From Liolophura sinensis (Eukaryota; Mollusca; Polyplacophora; Chitonida; Chitonidae): a DNA stretch of 64,000 bases. Positions 24,139 through 35,820 of this stretch are shown here, in pieces. The stretch's first letter is position 1, and every line of letters begins with the position of its first letter. A program made the position numbers and the translations under genes. The notes beneath the pieces were generated by a model. The model saw only the letters and a list, made by a program, of their open reading frames with translations. It searched no databases and was not told where the DNA came from. The stretch is taken from the NCBI RefSeq assembly GCF_032854445.1, contig NC_088305.1:8603717-8667716 (forward strand), in the 5' to 3' direction.

Positions 24139-24780
24139 TCAACAGCATAGAGCGTTCAAGCTTCCGAAGTTGAACGCAGCTCCGTCCACATTCACATTGC
24201 ATGTATTCCCCCTCGGAGTTCTTACGTAGAAGGCCCAAGTGCCAGAAATGTCCGGAAAACTACACACCGTGTACTGACAGTTCTCGCCGGGTACTGTGAA
24301 ACCACAGATTAAGGTGAAAGTCAAAGGGGAGGTGACGGGCGTGCAACCAACAGGCTAAAATGAAAAGAAACAAAATGGAAACTTATACTAAATATATAAG
24401 TTGTCATCTAATGATACTTGCATAGATCAAGTATCCAAAATCGCATAGTATGCATTCTGAGACTACTGAGAGCCAAACACAAAAGTAGGGACCACATTCA
24501 AATGCCACACAATTACCAACAACGTTTCCCCAGTACAGTGTACGTTAAAAAGAAGAGGGAGGATGCCAGTAAGTACCGTTAATAACCAAGGTGGAGGAAG
24601 AGGTGAAACAAATGGGCCAGCTGTGAAGGCGCCAATTGATGAGGGAGACCAGCCGCAGTTTTCGTATACAACTTGACGTGTAGTACCAATTAATGCAGTG
24701 GCAACAATCTTCAAAGTAGCAGCATCCGCCAATGACACCAAGGCCCCGAAAACAATGGTCACGTATACAAGAGTCTTCAT
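24139..24780 (-). CDS. Small secreted eight-cysteine protein, copy A (two coding exons)
   Basis: Coding exons 24780-24577 (204 bp, 68 codons) and 24354-24139 (216 bp with stop) join in phase 0 through ACG|GTACTT and TTTTAG|CC, giving 139 residues. Residues 1-20 form a signal peptide (MKTLVYVTIVFGALVSLADA), then a short mature domain with cysteines at 42, 72, 85, 94, 99, 120, 138 and 139, ending in Cys-Cys. Shared motifs with copies B and C are TTRQVVYENCG, CSFPD and ALCC. The protein is probably exported and disulfide-rich; I do not recognise the family and assign no function. The loop between Cys85 and Cys94 is two residues shorter than in B and C. A non-coding first exon and TATA-like box lie 3.2 kb upstream near 28.03-28.09 kb. 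The copy is inverted relative to B and C. The donor GTACTT is weaker than those of B and C. Confidence 0.82.
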
Positions 24781-25049
24781 GGTAACGAACGGTGTGATTC
24801 GCATCGTGAACAATATACCTACAAAACAACACAGAAAACAGCGTGTAGAATGCACGGATACAGGCAACTTTATATATATTAACGGCGCAAAGGATATGAT
24901 ACAACGGTCTGTGAAGGCTGTAAACTAAAACACGTATTAGAAACAATTCTTTCATGGATGATTTTAAATACACATGCGCAGTTAATTGACGTGGCATGTA
25001 AGGTGCCGTGAATGATATCTCCAAAAGTCGTAATCGAATTAAACAATAC

Positions 25050-26374
25050 AACGGACGAACATTTCAAGGTGACATCTAACACCTTTAAATTTACAGGACA
25101 TTGACACCTGGACGAACATTTCACGGTGATATTTAATACCTGTAAATTCACAGGACATGGACACCTTGACAAACATTTCAAGATGATATCTAACACCCGT
25201 AAATTTACAGGACATTGACACCTGGACGAACCTTTCGCGGTGACATCTAACACCTGTAGATTTACAGGACATGGACACCTGGACGAACATTTCACGTTGA
25301 TATTTAACACCTGTAAATTCACAGGACATGGACACCTTGACAAACATTTCAAGATGATATCTAACACCTGTAAATTTACAGGACATGGACACCTGGACGA
25401 ACATTTCACGGTGATTTTTAACACCTGTAAATTCTCAGGACATGGGCACCTTGACAAACATTTCAAGATGATATCTAACACCTGTAAATTCACAGGACAT
25501 GGACACCTGGATGAACCTTTCAATGTTATATCTAACACCTGTGAATTCACAGGGCATGGACACCTGAACGAACTTTGCAAGGGGATATCTAACACCTGTA
25601 AATTCACAGGACATGGACACCTGGACAAACCTTTCAATGTTATATCTAACACCTGTAAAGTCACAGGACATGGACATCGGTACGAACATTTGAAAGTGAT
25701 ATATATCACTTGTGAATTCACAGGACATAGACACCTGGAGAATCCTTTCAAAGTGATATCGAACACCTGTAAATCCACAGGACATGAGCACCTGGAAGAG
25801 TCTTTCAAGGTGATATCTAACACCTGTAAATTCACAGGACATGGAAACCTGAACGAACTTTGCAAGGGGATGTCTAACACCTGGACCCCTGGACGAACTT
25901 TTCTAGGTGATATCTAACACCTGTAAATTCATACGACATGGACACCTGGACGAACCTTTCAAGGTGATATCTAACACCTGTAAATTCACAGGACACGGAC
26001 ACCTGAACAAACTTTGCAAGGTGATATCTAACATCCGAACACCCAGACGAACTTTTCTAGGTGATATCTAACACCTTTAAATTCACAGGACATGGAAACC
26101 TGAACAAACCTTTCAAGATGATATCTGACACCTGTAAGTTTACAGGACATGGACACCTTGACTAACATTTCAAGATGATATCTGATAACCTGGACATTCA
26201 CAAGACATGGGCACCTGGACGAACGTTTCAAGGTGACATCTAACACCTGTATATTTACAGGACATGGACACCTGGACGAACCTTTCAAGGTGATATCTAA
26301 CACCTGTACATTCACAGGACATGTACACCTGGACGAACATTTCTAGGTGATATCTAAGACCTGTAAATTCATAG
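25050..26374. repeat. 57-bp minisatellite, about 23 copies, in the 5' UTR intron of copy A
   Basis: Unit of about 57 bp containing GATATCTAACACCTGTAAAT, then TCACAGGACATGGACACCTG and a GAACATTTC-type end. Each unit contains an imperfect 16-bp palindrome; in some copies (for example near 25366-25383) it is the perfect CCTGTAAATTTACAGG. Because 57 is divisible by three, long open frames run on both strands (for example 24879-25880 minus and 25240-25917 plus). These are judged artefacts of the period, not proteins. Copies alternate in type (CTTGACAAACATTTCAAG versus CTGGACGAACATTTCACG), suggesting higher-order duplication. Confidence 0.93.
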
Positions 26375-26782
26375 GATCAATCCACGTAGGCTTTTAGTGT
26401 TGTACATTTTCCAGAGGAATCTCGTTATGTGAACATTGACGATAAAGCGAGCGGTCAGGAGAGACATGAGGGTTGGGCGGGAAAATGTAATGACTTACAC
26501 TATGGAGTAAAACCAGTGCAGCGACGACAGTATGATAGTTGGCAACTGATCACTGGAAATGTTTTAATGGCTTAAGCTGAATTAGGTAAAAATTTGCTGA
26601 GATGGTATCTACAATTTATTAGATGTCATTGGTCTAGATTTACTTTAATGTAATGTGGTATTGGCATCTAAATTAATAAACAATATATAACATGACAATA
26701 ACTCTCCGGTGTTGCTTAGTCCGTGACATGTACGGACATGTCCGTGGCATGTAGCAGTAGCCTGGATATACACGAATACAAT

Positions 26783-26898
26783 ATTATTTATTTATTTTTT
26801 TTATTTGATTGGTTTTTTACGCCGTATTCAAGAATATTTCACTTGCACGACGGCGGCCAGCATTATGGTGGGAGGAAACTGGGCAGAGCCCGGGGACA
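26783..26898 (-). mobile_element. SINE family 1 copy, in the copy A 5' UTR intron
   Basis: Reverse: TTACGCCGTATTCAAGAATA, CGACGGCGGCCAGCATTATG, GGGCAGAGCCCGGGGAC. Confidence 0.9.
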
Positions 26899-27383
26899 AG
26901 ATTATATAAGAATTAAGGCATAGAGAGCAAACCAAGAACGACAGAGCTTAGGGTTGACAAATGGACACACGTAACCGGTGAAATAAGGCTCCTATACCTC
27001 AGTTAGGGCTAAAAAGGTAAAGTAAAAACAGTAACAAAATCTGTAATAGTATGATAACTAAAACTTTACTGAGAAAAGCTGCTTATCATTTTACCTCATT
27101 CATACGAAAACAGTGGCTGTTCACGCACCCTTTGGTACAGCCGTTTTAAGCAGAATTAAGCAATACAAGATGAATTGCTTGGAAGCTAAATGTTTTTCAA
27201 TAAACGTTTCAAAATTGTAGTTACCCTCATTACAAGGTGCCTTTAGTAGTACCTGTTTCTGCAGACTACTTATTTCGAACGTTGATGATCAAATTGCTGC
27301 TAAAGGCATCGGTATTAAGTGGCAAGGCTTAGCCCTTTTCGTCTGGTTACTTCTGTGTAAATGATGATAACTTTGCCACTATT

Positions 27384-27533
27384 TTATTTATTTGTTTCAC
27401 TCCCTACTCAAGAATATTTCACTTATACGACGGCGACCAGGACAATGGTGGGAGGAAACATGCCAAGGACACGGGGGATACCCACGACCATCCGCGGTTT
27501 GCTGGTAAGCCTTCCAAGGTACGGCCGGAGAGC
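27384..27533 (-). mobile_element. SINE family 1 copy, in the copy A 5' UTR intron
   Basis: Reverse: CTACTCAAGAATATTTCACT, CATCCGCGGTTTGCTGG, TACGGCCGGAGAGC. It splits a block otherwise collinear with the copy B intron. Confidence 0.9.
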
Positions 27534-27639
27534 TTTTCTACTATTAAGGTGGTACATGTACGCCTTTATTCCTGGTTATACTTCTTTGTAAATATAATGG
27601 TAACTTTTATACAACCACACCAAAAATAAATGACCAATT

Positions 27640-28250
27640 ACTTTTGCGTTTGAATACATTTCCGTAAAGCTAAGGGTAATTAGGATAGGAAAAGGCAACA
27701 TGATCACGTGACAACTCTTTCCTCTCGTTACTTTTTGGTGGAAAAAATTTGCTAGTACAGATGTTACAAAGCAAGCCCATTCCAAACTTCCAAGTCAAAA
27801 GGTTGAGAAATATGCTTTTAAAAAATACTAAACGGTGTTAAATTGTATACCAATTTAGGGACGCTATATAGTACACCAACTTTTATATTTAAACCGAAAA
27901 CTCACTTCAATTTTTATATTTATGTGTAACCAACATTTAAACCGAAAACGCATACGAAAATCTGAAGAGTTAAAGAAAAAAGGGACAACAAAACAACGTA
28001 TACATAGTCCAAAAAAGCGACATTGACTCACCCAAAAGCCTCAGAAATCCTTTTAGTGATGCGACAACGTCTCTCTGTCTTATTAAATAATATGCGACTT
28101 TGCCTGAAGTTAACGACGGAAGATAGCATCGACAGATTTATTGGTGGGCGTTTGTTTCGCATCCTTTAATGGTCTGCTGAATACCTGTCACCCAAACGTT
28201 AAAAATGATTTAAAACCTATCCATGAATCATTAATTACGCGTATTAATTC
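27640..28250 (-). repeat. Duplicated upstream block, copy A version (inverted)
   Basis: Reverse complement aligns with 33300-33850: CTCTCGTTACTTTTTGGTGA-like, TTTGCTAGTACA, TACTAAACGGTGTTAAATTG and TTTAAACCGAAAACTC. It continues through the TATA-like box and exon 1 to about 28250. A further piece at 27290-27380 matches the B intron near 33975-34040. Confidence 0.82.
28032..28089 (-). promoter_or_regulatory. TATA-like box and non-coding exon 1 of copy A
   Basis: On the minus strand TATTTAA (28089-28083) precedes a GGATTTCTGAGG-like exon ending at 28032 with donor GG|GTGAGTC. It aligns with the B and C promoters. The 5' UTR intron then runs 28031-24819 (3.2 kb), about twice as long as in B and C because it holds a minisatellite and two SINEs. 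Confidence 0.58.
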
Positions 28251-28897
28251 AATCTTATTGTTATTATTTTTTTTTTTGATATAATAAATTGTTAGAGTGT
28301 CAGTTGGCTGAAAATAAAATTATCAAAGTCTGTTAACCGTAACGTAATTAAACGGTAGACCGTAAAACAGTGGCAAAGATCAACTCATTCATCATTTGAA
28401 TTATACCTGATGTATACAGTTGTTCACACTCTAATACAGAATACAGAACACAATATAAATAAAGTGCCTCCAGGCTTTAGAGTTTTGAAGCAGATGACTT
28501 CAGTTTATCTTTGCAAACTAATGGGTATGTATGTAAACATACTTGTTTAGAGCCGTTCAGTATTATTGTATCCATACCCTCTGAAGCAACTTCAGTAATA
28601 ACCGAAATGCGCAGCAGAGCGTTACTTTTCTTTTCTCTTGTTCAGTCAAATATAAGTGGAGATCAACTGATTTGTTGTACCTAAATCATATCTTGGCGGT
28701 TTTTCATAGCTTTATTCATTTTTGGCAGAAATTATGCAGGAGTTTTCACAGGCATATAGTTTTAGAAGCACTACCGTTTGAATGTTGGTTGCACTCATTA
28801 TCCTAAAACGTACCTTGCGCATTTCCAACATCACTGAAAACTGTTGGCTGCTTTTCTTTGCATGAATCCGTCCTAATTTCTTACTTAGAAACCGTCA

Positions 28898-29042
28898 ATA
28901 AATTTATTTCATTTTCTGTACTCCAGAATATTTCACCTATACGACGGTGGCCAGCATGGCATGTAGCGGAAGGAAACCTGCCAGAGCCTGGATGAATCTC
29001 ACGACTATCCGCTGGCTGTTGCCAGACATTCCCACATACATC
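28898..29042 (-). mobile_element. SINE family 1 copy
   Basis: Reverse: TGTACTCCAGAATATTTCAC, CGACGGTGGCCAGCATG, TATCCGCTGGCTGTTGCCAG. Confidence 0.85.
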
Positions 29043-29450
29043 TACGATAAAGGCTTTAATATTTTTTGGGATCGGCATAGATGCATACTAATGTGGTACA
29101 TTGCTATACAATGCTACTGTTAAAACCAAGGACTTGTTCATCTTCAGAAATGATGTGTTTGTTTCCTGCCAATCCTTCACAGATTAGTCCTTCTTCGGCG
29201 AAACCCTTAGTACAACGTAATAACTGCTAACTTTGAACATATTCAAGGTGTGCTTATTTTTCGAATACAATTGTTTGTTTCATAAATACATGGATTTATT
29301 TTATATATCAGCATTTTATGAAAACTTACAATTATTGTGTAAATGCAGTGACAAATCAACTGGACAAATTCCATGCATTGCAAATGTAAGCAGTAGATTT
29401 ATCTGTCGCCTCCAATCCATTAATCTGCCAAGTCCACTGTTACTTTCAAA

Positions 29451-29773
29451 GAGTGAGTGCGTGCTTCGGGTTTAACGTCGTACTCAACAATTTTTCAGTC
29501 ATATGACGACCAAGGAATCCTTAGGATGTATGTAATGTGCCTCCTTGTTGCAGGACGGATTTCCACCGCTCTTTTATCTAGTGCTGCTTCACTGAGACGA
29601 CTTACCCAAGGCAAGTAAGACGCCCCGCCCGAGCCATTATACTGATAAGGGTCAACCAGTTGTTGCACTATCCCCTTCATGCTGAATGCCAAGCGAGGGA
29701 GTTACAACTTCCTCTTTTAAAGTCTTAGGTGTAACTCGACCCAGGATTGATCCTGGATCTACCGCTCCCGAAC
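29451..29773 (-). mobile_element. SINE family 2, long copy with tRNA-like head
   Basis: Same body as at 52917 and extends about 90 bp further to GTAACTCGACCCAGGATTGA and ACCGCTCCCG. Read in reverse this resembles the B-box half of a tRNA head. The A-box half is absent or diverged. Confidence 0.88.
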
Positions 29774-30551
29774 ATTCAAAGAAGCTCAACATACTGTCGC
29801 TGTTGAACCAGACGGGTACGATCTGGGCGTGATCAGTGACGTCATTGTGAGCCACTACATAACAATGGCGCCTCCAAATCACACCTATACAGAGAAAAAA
29901 CAGCTCTCTCAATACGGTCGCTACGGGATGGCTGAAATATTGAAGTCCTCATGGAAGCCCAAACCCCATGAAACTCCGCCCATAACACGTATTTCACATT
30001 GCTCACAGTCCACCCGATAGCAAGAATGTTTGCTTATCACTATAGGATCAGTTATACAAGGGAATAGTAAGCCTAAGTTGATTGTAAATCACTAAGATGG
30101 TCCTTGGAGTCCTAACTTACAGCTGACGCCATCTTGCACGAAAGATCGAAAGATATGATAGTTTTGAATACTAACAAGGTGTGGGTGATTCGGACCAACT
30201 TACAATCCTCTCTATTGACGCAAAATCTTGGCTGACTGGTCATGATGTTCTCTGGTAATTTTAACCAACTCTGTGATATAGGGCTCTTAAGTCGGCCAGG
30301 TGCCCTATAGATTCCTTAATCACAGCTTGTGAAGCAATTTCCACGTCCTGCCAAACCCGACTTGAAACATTTACCATGTTCGACACCTTTAAAATACCTA
30401 ATTGTGCCAAATTACCTGCCGACAAAAGCATACCCTGTTCTCTAACTCCTATAATTCGATATTAGGTAGCTCTATAATTAGGTAACCTATAATTACCTCT
30501 ACGTGCACACCTCCTAATTAGCACCCTGAAAATCATATAAGCAAAACTGTG

Positions 30552-30875
30552 TTACAACAAATAATTTGAAAGACAACGGCATTGCATTAGGCCCTTGAGA
30601 AGCGAGTACAGCATAGACACTTGGAGATAAGAAGACAGATTTTCGCTCACATACTGGCCACCGTATATGACAAACGTTCCGTTGTACTTGTAGTGCAAGG
30701 CTAACATCTCCCCACAGTTAGTGTCACAGCCGCCTGTTTCAAACAAGCGAGCATCGGTGACTTGAAAACTTCTGCATTCCGGGAGTGAAAATCTGGACAT
30801 TTCTCTTTTGTCTGGCTTTATTTTAGGACTTCGTTCTTCGACACTTCCGTGGAACAGGCCTGGAAGACTCGACAA
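30552..30875 (-). other. Possible isolated coding exon, family not recognised
   Basis: 107 codons open on minus. The stretch VTDARLFETGGCDTNCGEML then ALHYKYNGTFVIYGGQYVSE looks protein-like, with mixed composition, and an acceptor-like GGAATGCAG lies upstream. No donor with GT was found at its end and no partner exon is nearby. Strings around 30497-30577 (CCTAATTAGCACCCTGAAAA, TTACAACAAATAATTTGAAA) recur at 2826-2900, so a dispersed repeat is also possible. Confidence 0.25.
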
Positions 30876-31173
30876 ACGAAAACATCCCTGTGTGAGAAGG
30901 TCCGCAAGAGACTTTTAAGTGACATATTCACTTGGGTCCAACCAGTTAAACTGTACATAAGCTGCTCCAGCTTAAAGCTTAAAATAATTTGCCTTATTAG
31001 CTTTGTCTATATTAGCATACTGAGAAGTGTGTTTATTTTTATTTTCGTGGACATTTCGCACCGCGTTATATTTAGAGCTGCTTAAGTATATATGCAAGTA
31101 CTGTTAGACAGCTTTCTGCACGAGTGCGCGGTACTGTCTGACGTGCCCACGGCGATCTATTCGCTCTGAAAAC

Positions 31174-31337
31174 ATATTTATTTATTTATTTATTTGATTG
31201 GTGTTTTACGCCGTACTCAAGATTATTGCACTTATACGACCGAGGCCAGCATTAAGGTGGGAGGAAACCGGGCACAGCCCGGGGGAAACCCACGACCATC
31301 CGCAGGTTGCTGGCAGACCTTCCCACTTACGACCGGA
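31174..31337 (-). mobile_element. SINE family 1 copy
   Basis: Reverse: (ATTT)n, TGATTGGTGTTTTACGCCGT, ATCCGCAGGTTGCTGGCAGA. Confidence 0.92.
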
Positions 31338-31979
31338 ACACGGAAGAATAAAAGAGAACCCGTATCCTTTATAAAGCGTTCTTAACTTTTTGGATTAAGC
31401 GCGTGGGTGAAGTTAAAAGTGTAACAAATCAGATCAAGTTCCGAAAAAAATCCGTTTTATTTACAATATTCACGTTCTGCCTGTTCTATAATACTTTACC
31501 CAGGATGTGCCTGAGCTATGTATTATGTTACCAATGATCGAAAGTTACTGGATAACTGTTCTCTCAGGTGGCGAAGTCCGATCCTTTTCGACTGCTTGTT
31601 TCTTACCCTCGCTCTCCGACTACAGGTCTCAACCATTAGCTTCCTTTCAGGGAGAGTTTATATAGGATATCGTGGATAACTGATTGTCTATTTATATTTT
31701 TTTGTTTTGTTTTTGACAAAAGGCTTGACCTAGGCTTGTTTTTAGAGAACTGACTTCGCGAAAGAATAAACACAGTGGTGTGATGCTCTGTACCAGGTTT
31801 GAAGGTTAGAATGGCCAAATGGATTCTAGCAGCAGGAAGTCTCCCATGTATCTTATGGCACCGAAATAGGACGAAAAGCGTCATGAGACTGCGCATTAGG
31901 CAATTTGGATGTAACATTTGGCAAGACCGTCCGTGGGAGCAGTTTGCACGTGCGTGTAACATATGGCCACACCTGCGTG

Positions 31980-33000
31980 AGAATAAGACCTTGGTAATGT
32001 TTTGTGGGTAATTTCTAAGCAACGTTTCCCTGGTATGGTCATGAAACCTTTACGGGCTCTTCAGCCAAGTTTAATACTTTTGACTCGAACGTTTACAGAA
32101 TTATTGTTGGATTTTTAAATTTTTTACTTTCTTATCGTATCTTACTGGGGCCGATTCTCCGCCTTACATAACCAGGTCCTTCACATTTATTTATTGATTT
32201 GATTGGTGTTTTACGCCGTACTCAAGAATATTGCACTTATACGATGGCGGCCAGCATTATGGTGGAAAAAAAAAAACCGGGAAACCCACGACCATGCGCA
32301 GGTTACTGGAAGACCTTCCCAGGTACGGTTGGAGAGGAGGTCCTTTACAGGAATACTGGCTGAATATCTTACGTCAGGCGAAGTATTCTTTTGGTAGGCT
32401 TGAACATCTAAGCGTCCAAGATTTCAGTGCATGTATCTCAACACGGACAAAATATCAAATCATAAGTGATACACGCGTTATATTGAATTAAATTCCTTAG
32501 ACATCCATTTTTAACACCATATTCAGTCATATTCAACATAATATCCATAATATCTAATAGAATCTTTATGTTGAATTTATAGAATATGTGTGTTATATTT
32601 AACAGAACAATCTGCAGCAATAGCACACTATATTCTAGCATCACTCAGACAACAGACTTTCTGACAAATTAATTTTAATTTTGAATGTATAAACCAATAA
32701 AAAGGTCGTCACCTGGTAAGTGAAAACATTTAGAGCTTGGAGTTAAACAAACACATCATGTTTTATGCCATTAAAACACCACTTCCATTCGTGTCTTTAA
32801 CTTGAAGATTGGTATCACGCTATGCAAAACTAGAATTAACAGCCCTTTTGTTGCGTATGATGTTACAGTTCGCTGAGAAAGCACAATGGGCGTTTCACGC
32901 TATTCACGCTAACGTCAGCAAGCTATTCTTCAAAAATTTTTTTTGAAGTTTTTCATCAACAAAGATGTTTACTTGTACAAAGCTGATAAAGCCTGGATAG
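31980..33000 (+). repeat. Distal part of the B/C duplication (copy at 36880-37770)
   Basis: GGGTAATTTCTAAGCAA, GGTCATGAAACCTTTACGGG and GCCGATTCTCCGCCTTACAT at 32.0-32.2 kb match TTATTGCTAAGCAATC, GCCATGAAACTATTATGAGC and GCCGATTCTCCGCCTTGCAT at 36.9-37.0 kb. After that, AATAAAAAGGTCGTCACCTG and TTTTTCATCAACAAAGAT match 37.5-37.75 kb. Confidence 0.75.
32184..32340 (-). mobile_element. SINE family 1 copy
   Basis: Reverse: TTGATTGGTGTTTTACGCCG, GGCGGCCAGCATTATGGTGG, GGTACGGTTGGAGAGG. Confidence 0.92.
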
Positions 33001-33229
33001 GTGTTGGAGCTGAATTATCTTTTCATTTTTTCAGATTAAAGACTTCAGAGAGCGTTGAGAAGCGTTATATTTTGAAACACTAAATTACATCTCGAACTCA
33101 CAGCGAACGCATTGTGAGGCTTCTGGCTCATTGCGCCGCGATGCATGACTCACTAACCAACCCGAGCACGTAGGCCTCTGCCACCATTATACAATCTAAT
33201 ACGGTTAGTTGAGTTTGAACATTTTATAT

Positions 33230-34310
33230 TCAGCTAACAAACGCTCTAAGAAAATAGTATACAAATTAAGGTTGAAGTTGCTGTATGTTTAATCCATATG
33301 ATTCATGGACCTTGTTTGAGTCACGGTTATTTGACACACCATTTAGGTACACGTGATTAAACGATACAAAATTATCTCAACCATCCACTAATAAACGTGT
33401 CCCTATTGTATTAAGTGGTTAACTTTCGTCCCAAACCAGTATTTAACAAGAAACAGACACTACCGGATTTCCGTCTGCTAGAGTTTGTTGGGTAAGTCAA
33501 TTTCACTTTTAGGTATACATTTGGTACAGATTGTCTTCTTTGTTACCTTTTTCGTTAACTCTTGGTTACGCATGTACGACAAATTGAAGAGAGTTTTCGG
33601 TTTAAATATGAAGTAAAAGTTGGCGTGTTAAATAGCGTCGCAAAATGAGTGAACAATTTAACACCGTTTAGTAATTTTTAAACCCATTTTCCCTAACATT
33701 TTGACTAAGTTTGGAATAGCTTGCTTTGCAACATGTGTACTAGCAAATAATTTTTTCAACTTCACCAAAAAGTAACGAGAGGAAAATGGAAAGGTGTTTC
33801 CACGTGATTATGGTGCCTTTTAATTTCCTAATTACCGTTAGCTTAACTAAAATATAATCAACCGTGGAAGTAATTTGCAGCCACGTACTATCGGTGTGGC
33901 AACTATCAAGGAAGTATAACCAGGAGGAACGGTAAGACATAACATGAGCTACCTAATATCGATATCTTTAGTGGGAAAATTATCATCATTTACATAGAAG
34001 TAACCAGACGAAAAGGACTTTGCCACCTGATATCGATGTCAGGAGATTCGTTACATTTACATAGAAGTGAGTGAGTGCTTGAGGTTTACATTTACACAGA
34101 AGTAACCAGATAGAAGTTGTAACGCGTTTCCACATTAACAAATCGTCATTACAAAAAAAAAAGGTAATTGGCTTGAAGAAGTAAACACATTAGAAAGACC
34201 CGCATTACAATTATCGATGTCTTTGGCAGCCATTTTGTCATCTTTAGAAAGAAGCACTCTGCAGGTAAATGCACAATGTGGCTACATTGCAACGGAGGAC
34301 AACATCTGTA
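33230..34310 (+). repeat. Duplicated upstream block, copy B version
   Basis: Matches 40870-41440 (copy C) and, inverted, 27290-28250 (copy A). Shared strings with C include CAGCTAACAAAC, TTTGAAGAGAGTTTT-like sequence, ATCGATGTCTT and GCAGCCATTTTGT. Confidence 0.82.
33440..33491 (+). promoter_or_regulatory. TATA-like box and non-coding exon 1 of copy B
   Basis: TATTTAA at 33440-33446 is followed about 25-45 bp later by a short stretch that ends in a donor G|GTAAGTC (exon end 33491). The same arrangement is present upstream of copies A and C. This makes it the likely core promoter and 5' UTR exon, spliced over 1515 bp to the acceptor at 35006/35007. The transcription start is inferred near 33470. 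Confidence 0.62.
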
Positions 34311-34542
34311 ATCGTGTGCCGTCTTCTGATTAGCATTTTGCTTCAAGGAATTGATCTAATTTTGTACTAATTTGTCTCCCTATGAAATGTTACATTAAGG
34401 TTACAAGGAACCAGTTTCAGTTGGAGAGTTGTACCCATGCATGTTTCATTTATCACATCTTCGTCATAGATTTAGTTACTATTGTTGCTCTGTGCGTTAA
34501 TGTGTATTGTAATACAACGCAATCGCTGTGTTTAAGCCCAGA

Positions 34543-34686
34543 TCACGTTGGCTTCCTCTGCGGTAGGTTTGTCACCAACCTGCGGATGGTCGTGGGATTC
34601 CCCTTGGCTCTGACCGGTTTCCTCCCACACCGCCGTCGTGTAAAGTGAAATATTCCTGAGAACGGCGTAAAGCACCAGTCAAATAA
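34543..34686 (+). mobile_element. SINE family 1, truncated, in the 5' UTR intron of copy B
   Basis: GCTTCCTCTGCGG through CAACCTGCGGATGGTCGTGG to AACGGCGTAAAGCACCAGTC. Confidence 0.88.
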
Positions 34687-35044
34687 TTGGTGGACTACAT
34701 GTTAGTTATTCTGTTATAATTTTTTGGAAATAAGTTTCACATAAAGTTAGTGCTTGTATTTGGGAGAAAACATTCCTGAAAAATTAATTTCGTGTTTTAA
34801 TTTGCAGCTTTCACAGGTCGTCGACTCATACGTGTCATATTTCCCTAAAATTTGTTGCACAGATGGTCAACAGCACACAGACCCAGTTGGATGTGAAAGT
34901 AGACGATGGCTTTGGTGTTATGTCTAACCGATAAATATCGACTTAAAACATAAAAAGTTGCCTCTATCCGTGCATTCTACACGCTGTTTTCTGTGTTGTT
35001 TTGTAGGTATATTGTTCACGACGCGAATCACACCGTTCGTTACC

Positions 35045-35739
35045 ATGAAGGTTCTTGTATACGTGACCATTGTTTTCGGGGCCATGGTATCACTGGCGGG
35101 GGGCCTCTCTTTGAAGATCGCTGCCACTAGATTAATTGGTACTACACGACAAGTTGTATACGAAAACTGTGGTTATCCTGCACCATCAATTAGCGCCTTT
35201 ACAAGTGCCACATTTGTTTCACCGGCTCCTCCACCTTGGTTGTTAACGGTACGTACTTGCATATTACATCGCCTTAAGACCCATAACGTCAGCACTGCAT
35301 TGGAAAATGTGTCATTTTTAACGCAAACCGTATTGGGAGTACCTGGTTAGTAACTACGGGTCCTTTACATGTGGTGGTGAATTTGTGTCCTGCTCTCGGT
35401 GCTCTCAGACTGCATACTTAAGCGATCAGTTTTGAATACCTGATCTATACAATTAGCATTGCATTGACCACTTAATGGGTATAATTAGCATAACTGGCGT
35501 TTTTTGCTTCTTTTTAGCCGGTGAGTTGCACGCCCATCGGTTCTCCGGCAGGGTTAACCATAATCTGTGGATGGAGTTTGACTGGTTCCATTACCAGCTG
35601 TCAGTTTGCGATCTGCACTTTTCCGGATAATCCAAGTACTAGATACTTCTTCGTAAGAACTCCGACACCGAATGTATGCGACGTCAATATGGACGTGGCA
35701 AAGTTTACCACTGGAGGCGTGAGCGCTTTATGCTGTTGA
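35045..35739 (+). CDS. Small secreted eight-cysteine protein, copy B (two coding exons)
   Basis: Coding exons 35045-35248 (204 bp) and 35518-35739 (222 bp with stop) are joined in phase 0 via ACG|GTACGT and TTTTTAG|CCG, giving 141 residues. An N-terminal hydrophobic signal of about 20 residues precedes a mature domain with cysteines at 42, 72, 85, 96, 101, 122, 140 and 141. The eight cysteines, the intron position and the phase match copies A and C. The 80 bp upstream of the ATG is nearly identical to copy A and ends in a 3' splice site (TTGTTTTGTAG, exon 2 from 35007), showing that the ATG lies in exon 2. A polyadenylation signal AATAAA lies at 35815-35820, 76 bp past the stop. Probably extracellular; family not recognised. 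Confidence 0.84.
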
Positions 35740-35820
35740 CAGTGTTATCACAAGATGCCTGCCTAAAGTATCTATATTAGCTCGAGTATTTTTGTCTAAA
35801 ATATATCCATTGAAAATAAA

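Noticed and set aside
24879..25880. 333-codon minus-strand frame with a repeating CPCPVNLQVLDI-type motif
   Set aside because: It is the translation of the 57-bp minisatellite. The period is a multiple of three, both strands are open, and it lies inside a predicted intron.
25050..26374. CRISPR-like array of regular palindromic repeats
   Set aside because: Repeats are contiguous without unique spacers, and the context is an animal genome with introns and SINEs.
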